DNA of 64,000 nt from Nocardioidaceae bacterium SCSIO 66511 (GTDB lineage: Bacteria > Actinomycetota > Actinomycetes > Propionibacteriales > Nocardioidaceae). Every line of letters begins with the position of its first letter. The stretch's first letter is position 1. Both the position numbers and the translations under genes were made by a program. Below, in pieces: positions 60,283-64,000 of the stretch. The stretch is from assembly GCA_023100825.1 (NCBI GenBank), contig CP095846.1, positions 2,604,001-2,668,000 of the forward strand, in the 5' to 3' direction. Under the pieces are notes generated by a model. That model was not told the DNA's origin. It saw nothing but the letters and a program-made list of their open reading frames with translations, and searched no databases.

Positions 60283-62991
60283 TCAGCTCGGCATCGTGTC
60301 GCCGAGGCCGACCGGTCGGCTCATCCGGCGTACGAACCACTCGCTGCGGTTGTCGTTGGACGGCGCGGTACGCGCCGAGGCGTTCAGGACGGTCGTGCCG
60401 TGGGCTCCGGCGAGTACGAGGTCGAGGTGCAGCGTGGCGAGCTCGGGTTGCTCGTCCTTGAGCTCGGCCACCCGCTGCAGCAGGTCTTCGATCGCGGCGA
60501 CATCGGCGGGTTCGCTGCCGCGGTAGCCGAGCAGCAGCGGCGCTGACTTGATCTCGCGCACCATCGCTGCGGCGTCGACGTCGGTGAGCGGCGGAATCCG
60601 GTACGCCCGGTCGCCCATCAGCTCGCTCGGCGCTCCGGACAGGCCGAACGACACGAGCGGCCCGAACAGCGGGTCCTCGACGGCGCGGATCGAGATCGGC
60701 GTACCGGGCGCTGACATGCGCTGGACCACGAAGTCGGCGGTCTCGGGGACGTCGATGATCTCGGTGAGCAACGCCCATGCGTCGCGCATATCGTCCTCGT
60801 CGTCGATGTTGCGCCAGACGTGGGCGAGATCGGGACGAGTACGTAGATGTGGTGCGGTCGCCTTGAGCACGACGTCCCAGTCCAGCTCTCGGCCCGCCGC
60901 GATCGCCTCGTCGAGCGAACCGACCCGATGGCGTGTCCACAGGTCGATGCCGTAGTACGCGAGGAGTTCGTGGGTCTCCTCGAGATCGAGTTCACGACCC
61001 TTCGGCTCCTCCTTGAGCGTGCGGGTGAGCAGCGCATGCGCGGGAGCGGTCTGCACATCGTCGTAGTGTGCGTGCTCGCCCTGTGGGCGACCGGCCCATT
61101 CGGCGTACGCGACGACTCGGGCGAGCGCACGTACCGCGGACTCGGGCGCGGGGTACGACGGCACCGAGCCACGCCCTGCAGCGCCCTCGACGTCGGGTAC
61201 GCGCAGCAGCTCGGGCACACCCTCGGTGCCGAGGAACGCCGACACGATCGGCTTGTCCGACTGCTCGCCGACTGCCGCGAGCACATTCGCGACGTCTTCA
61301 CCGGAGACGTTGAGCGGCGGAACGTACACGGCGACGACCGAGTCGACATCGGGGTCCTCGATCGCGGTGTCGAGAGCCTCCTCGAAGTCGTCCTCGTTGG
61401 CGTCGGCACCGAGTGCGATCGGCTCGCGTACCTGCAGCCCTGCGGCGCTCGCGGCGTCGGCGACGAGCAGGCCCATGGCGTCGGAGTTGCCGACGACGGC
61501 GACTCGCGGGCCGCGCGGCAGGGGTTGGTGCGCGAGCAGCTGGGCGACGTCGAACATCTCGTCGAGCGTGTCGACCTGGATCACGCCGGCCTGCCGGAAC
61601 ATCGCGTCGACGGCCGCCTGCGGCGCGGTCGTGCGCTGCACTGCGTGACCCACCGGCACGCCCTGCGTCGTACGCCCGGACTTCACCGCCACGACGGGTT
61701 TGCGTCGGCCGACTCGGCGCGCGATGCGCGAGAACTTTCGCGGGTTGCCGATCGACTCCAGGTAGAGGAGGACGACCTCGGTGGCGTCGTCCTCCTCCCA
61801 GTACTGCAACAGGTCGTTACCCGAAACGTCTGCGCGGTTACCGGCCGACACGAACGTCGACAGGCCGAGGCCGCGCCGGTCGACGGTCTCGAGGATCGCG
61901 ACACCGAGGGCGCCGGACTGGCAGAAGAAGCCGACGCGACCGCGTGGCGGCATCAGCGGAGACAGAGACGCGTTGATCCGGGTCGCGTTGTCGGTGTTGA
62001 TCACGCCGAGGCAGTTCGGACCGACCAGCCGGAGCCCGTAGCTACGCACCAACCCGAGCAGGCGGCGCTGCCGTCGCCGACCCTCGTCGCCGGTCTCGGC
62101 GAACCCCGAGGAGATGACGACGATGCCGTGCACGCCCTTGCCCGCGCAGTCGAGTACGACCTCCGGCACCGACTCGGCGGGTACGGCAATGATGGCGAGG
62201 TCGACGTCGCCGGGGATCTCCTGGACCGACCCGTACGCTGGGAGCCCGGAGACCGCCTCGGCCTGCGGGTTGACGGCGTACACCGCACCGGTGAAGTCGG
62301 CCAGCACGAGGTTGCGGATCAGCATCTGGCCGATGGTGTCCTGGCGGCGACTCGCCCCGATGACGGCGACGCTGCGCGCGCGCATGAACCGCTGGATGGA
62401 CGCGGCTTCTGCCCGATGCTCGCGCGCCTGCATCACGCCGATCGCCGTGTCAGTGGGGTCGATGGAGAAGACGAGACGCATCACGCCGTCTTCGATCGAA
62501 CCCTCGACCTCGTAGCCCTGCTCGCGGAACACCTGGATCATCCTGGTGTTCTCGGGCAGGATCTCGGCGACGAACTTCTCGTACTCGCGTTCGCGGCCTG
62601 CCTGCGCGAGGTGCTCGAGCAGCAGCTGCCCCAACCCGCGACCCTGATGCGCGTCCTCGACGAGGAACGCAACCTCGGCCTCACGGTCGTCGATCGCGTC
62701 ATAGCGCCCGACGGCGATGATCTGCTTCGCGATCGTGACGACGAAGGCGACCCGGCTCTGGTAGTTCACATGGGTGAACCGCTCGACGTCGCGATTCGAC
62801 AGGGTCGGGTACGGCGCGAAGAAGCGGTAGTACTTGGACTCGTCGGACACCCGCGCGTAGAAGTCGATGAGCCCCTGCGCGTCATCTGTCGTGATCGGGC
62901 GGAGCTGGGCGGCACGGCCGTCGCGTAGTACGACGTCGGCCTCCCAGTGCCGCGGGTAACCCGGGGCTCCGTCCATATCCTCGTCGTTCAC
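60283..62991 (-). CDS. GNAT acetyltransferase fused to NDP-forming acyl-CoA synthetase-like domains (Pat-like)
   Basis: 902 residues. An N-terminal GNAT domain (about 20-180) has Q-G-R-G-L-G-Q-L-L (acetyl-CoA loop, about 116-124). The CoA-binding domain has V-A-V-I-G-A-S-R-R (about 209). A succinyl-CoA-ligase-like domain with F-C-Q-S-G-A-L-G follows, then a C-terminal ATP-grasp domain (about 670-890). Proteins of this build acetylate lysines on acetyl-CoA synthetase and other enzymes (Pat family), with the synthetase part acting as sensor. Whether the ligase phospho-His is retained near K-S-G-R-T-T-Q-G-V-P-V-G-H is unclear. GTG start. Confidence 0.9.
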   Translation of the reverse strand: MNDEDMDGAPGYPRHWEADVVLRDGRAAQLRPITTDDAQGLIDFYARVSDESKYYRFFAPYPTLSNRDVERFTHVNYQSRVAFVVTIAKQIIAVGRYDAIDDREAEVAFLVEDAHQGRGLGQLLLEHLAQAGREREYEKFVAEILPENTRMIQVFREQGYEVEGSIEDGVMRLVFSIDPTDTAIGVMQAREHRAEAASIQRFMRARSVAVIGASRRQDTIGQMLIRNLVLADFTGAVYAVNPQAEAVSGLPAYGSVQEIPGDVDLAIIAVPAESVPEVVLDCAGKGVHGIVVISSGFAETGDEGRRRQRRLLGLVRSYGLRLVGPNCLGVINTDNATRINASLSPLMPPRGRVGFFCQSGALGVAILETVDRRGLGLSTFVSAGNRADVSGNDLLQYWEEDDATEVVLLYLESIGNPRKFSRIARRVGRRKPVVAVKSGRTTQGVPVGHAVQRTTAPQAAVDAMFRQAGVIQVDTLDEMFDVAQLLAHQPLPRGPRVAVVGNSDAMGLLVADAASAAGLQVREPIALGADANEDDFEEALDTAIEDPDVDSVVAVYVPPLNVSGEDVANVLAAVGEQSDKPIVSAFLGTEGVPELLRVPDVEGAAGRGSVPSYPAPESAVRALARVVAYAEWAGRPQGEHAHYDDVQTAPAHALLTRTLKEEPKGRELDLEETHELLAYYGIDLWTRHRVGSLDEAIAAGRELDWDVVLKATAPHLRTRPDLAHVWRNIDDEDDMRDAWALLTEIIDVPETADFVVQRMSAPGTPISIRAVEDPLFGPLVSFGLSGAPSELMGDRAYRIPPLTDVDAAAMVREIKSAPLLLGYRGSEPADVAAIEDLLQRVAELKDEQPELATLHLDLVLAGAHGTTVLNASARTAPSNDNRSEWFVRRMSRPVGLGDTMPS

Positions 62992-63042
62992 GCGACCAAC
63001 GTACCGGCTCGCACCGGCCGGCGGGTGCAGCGTGTGGAGCGT

Positions 63043-63471
63043 TCAGAGTGTCGCGGATCCCTGCGTACGAGGGGCGATGCCGAGCAGTACGCCCGCCAGG
63101 AGGAGCGCCCACGCCGGCGAGGACGGCATCACTGCACAGAGGAATGCTGCCCAGACGGTCAGGGCCCAGCCGAAACCGGTCGGAACCCGCTCGCCGCGCC
63201 GGTTGATCCACACCACGAATGCCCCGAACAGGAGTACGGGCACCCCGAAGCTGCCCGGCCCGATCCAGAACGCCTCGTTGTACCCCATCGCACCGGGGTC
63301 GTGATCAAGCGTCAACGTGTCCCAGGGACCCTCGTCGACGATGGTCTCCCAGTAGTCGCGGTAGCCCCATGGCGCGACGACGGTGTGCACGACACCGAAC
63401 GCGACGGCGATCCATCCCGCTGTGCCCGCAAGCACCGACCTTTTCACCTCGCGAGTAGCAGTCAAGGTCAT
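63043..63471 (-). CDS. DUF6463-like membrane protein
   Basis: 142 residues, ATG preceded by GGGGAGA. Four transmembrane helices (about 15-33, 70-90, 98-112 and 115-132). The W-G-Y-R-D-Y-W segment in the first external loop and W-I-G-P-G-S-F-G-V-P fit the DUF6463 family. Function unknown. Divergent from a TetR gene with shared operators, so it is the probable target of that repressor. Confidence 0.8.
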   Translation of the reverse strand: MTLTATREVKRSVLAGTAGWIAVAFGVVHTVVAPWGYRDYWETIVDEGPWDTLTLDHDPGAMGYNEAFWIGPGSFGVPVLLFGAFVVWINRRGERVPTGFGWALTVWAAFLCAVMPSSPAWALLLAGVLLGIAPRTQGSATL

Positions 63472-63485
63472 GATCTCTCCCCATT

Positions 63486-63501
63486 TGTACGGTTGCGTAT
63501 A
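63486..63501. promoter_or_regulatory. TetR operator copy A
   Basis: TGTACGGTTGCGTATA: inverted half-sites TACG and CGTA around a 4-base spacer, next to the DUF6463 gene start. It matches operator B in 13 of 16 positions; their centres are 36 bp apart. Confidence 0.6.
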
Positions 63502-63521
63502 AATGAGACGCTAGCACCGTC

Positions 63522-63537
63522 TATACGATGGCGTATA
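63522..63537. promoter_or_regulatory. TetR operator copy B
   Basis: TATACGATGGCGTATA: perfect 6-bp inverted half-sites (TATACG/CGTATA) around ATGG, 20 bp before the TetR gene start. Together with operator A it spans the 86-bp divergent promoter region. Confidence 0.65.
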
Positions 63538-63557
63538 TATCGAGAGAGGAGCGTCAC

Positions 63558-64000
63558 ATGGCACTACCGCGCACCGCGCGTCATCGGTGGATCGACGAGG
63601 GTCTGCGAGCGCTGGCGGCCGGCGGCCCCGAGGCCGTCCGGGTCGAAGCACTCGCCCAGACTCTCGGCGTGACCAAAGGCGGGTTCTACGGGTACTTCGC
63701 AGACCGCCGCGCACTGCTCACGGAGCTACTCGACGCCTGGGAGCGCGACGTCACCGACGACATCGTCGCGCGGGTCGATGAGCGTGGTGGCGCCGCCGAG
63801 GGCAGACTTCGGCGCCTCTTCGAGATCGTCGACGACGGCGAGGGCCTCGCCACCGGCATCACGACCGACCTTGCGATCCGCGACTGGGCACGACGAGATT
63901 CCGAGGTAGCCGAGCGTCTTCGCCGGGTGGACAACCGGCGAATGGACTACCTGCGCTCGTTGTTTCGCGCGATCTGCAGCGACGAGGACGACGTGGAGGC
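63558..64000 (+). CDS. TetR-family transcriptional regulator (3' end outside window)
   Basis: At least 147 residues; no stop before the window edge. GAGGAG lies upstream of ATG 63558. The N-terminal TetR HTH (about 5-52) reads W-I-D-E-G-L-R-A-L, V-R-V-E-A-L-A-Q-T-L-G-V-T-K-G-G-F-Y-G-Y-F and R-R-A-L-L-T-E-L-L. The following helices are the start of the ligand and dimerisation domain. It likely represses itself and the divergent DUF6463 gene through the two palindromes between them. Confidence 0.9.
   Translation, partial: MALPRTARHRWIDEGLRALAAGGPEAVRVEALAQTLGVTKGGFYGYFADRRALLTELLDAWERDVTDDIVARVDERGGAAEGRLRRLFEIVDDGEGLATGITTDLAIRDWARRDSEVAERLRRVDNRRMDYLRSLFRAICSDEDDVE

Noticed and set aside
60847-62928. 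693-codon open frame on the plus strand
   Set aside because: It lies antisense to the GNAT/acyl-CoA synthetase gene in the frame opposite its codon-position GC bias. Its composition is Arg/Asp/Val rich with no domain pattern; such shadows are frequent in high-GC DNA.

Overview
The window is high-GC DNA (about two thirds G+C by eye, many GTG starts, tightly overlapping stop/start codons) from an actinobacterium. The gene content points to Propionibacteriales, probably Nocardioidaceae-like. Evidence includes a SepH septation protein, an actinobacterial IHF (mIHF), a PriA without ATPase motifs, a ferrochelatase with C-terminal Fe-S cysteines, DUF3710/DUF3159/DUF4193/DUF3093 proteins and a ribM-type riboflavin operon. 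No rRNA, tRNA, CRISPR array, prophage or insertion sequence was recognised. Nearly all of it reads as chromosomal core.

Left part (1-16.2 kb): the 3' end of a sulfotransferase-like gene faces the arginine operon argC-argJ-argB-argD-argF-argR-argH (minus strand), which has a double ArgR operator over the argC start. Next come pheS-pheT, an orphan soluble PAS histidine kinase, a TrmH/SpoU rRNA methylase, and infC-rpmI-rplT with an apparent ATC start on infC. After SseB, small-membrane-protein, AraC and VOC genes, a long minus-strand series runs from 32.7 kb down to 17.9 kb. In transcription order it is mihF, gmk, rpoZ, coaBC, metK, priA, fmt, rsmB, rpe, then an FMN riboswitch and ribD-ribE-ribM-ribBA-ribH-hisE-hisG-PH protein, ending in a hairpin terminator.

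Middle (32.8-47.8 kb): two paralogous lipoproteins with a strong terminator, a giant zinc-ribbon membrane protein, a Tat-exported M23 peptidase, a TRAM RNA methylase coupled to a KimA-like potassium importer, and two divergent TrkA/RCK proteins (a probable K+ uptake locus). Then follow DUF3159, an OB-fold protein, azlC-azlD with an XRE-cupin regulator, DUF3710, dut and small conserved proteins.

Right part (48-64 kb): suhB-like phosphatase and hemH, an MFS protein, sepH, a two-domain fatty acyl-CoA reductase-like SDR, a rhodanese and tdk, an iron-regulated siderophore-binding lipoprotein, a P1 peptidase, an alkaline-phosphatase-fold enzyme, DUF5998, a GNAT/acyl-CoA-synthetase fusion, and a TetR/DUF6463 pair with two matching operators.

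The least explained sequence is a palindromic, modular, non-coding repeat present twice in opposite orientation (about 845-1455 and 54430-54955). Each copy nearly fills the gap between a convergent gene pair. Other points to check are an ornithine carbamoyltransferase whose HCLP Cys is Asp, the ATC start of infC, the KimA/TrkA locus, and a 22-bp tandem repeat between priA and fmt.
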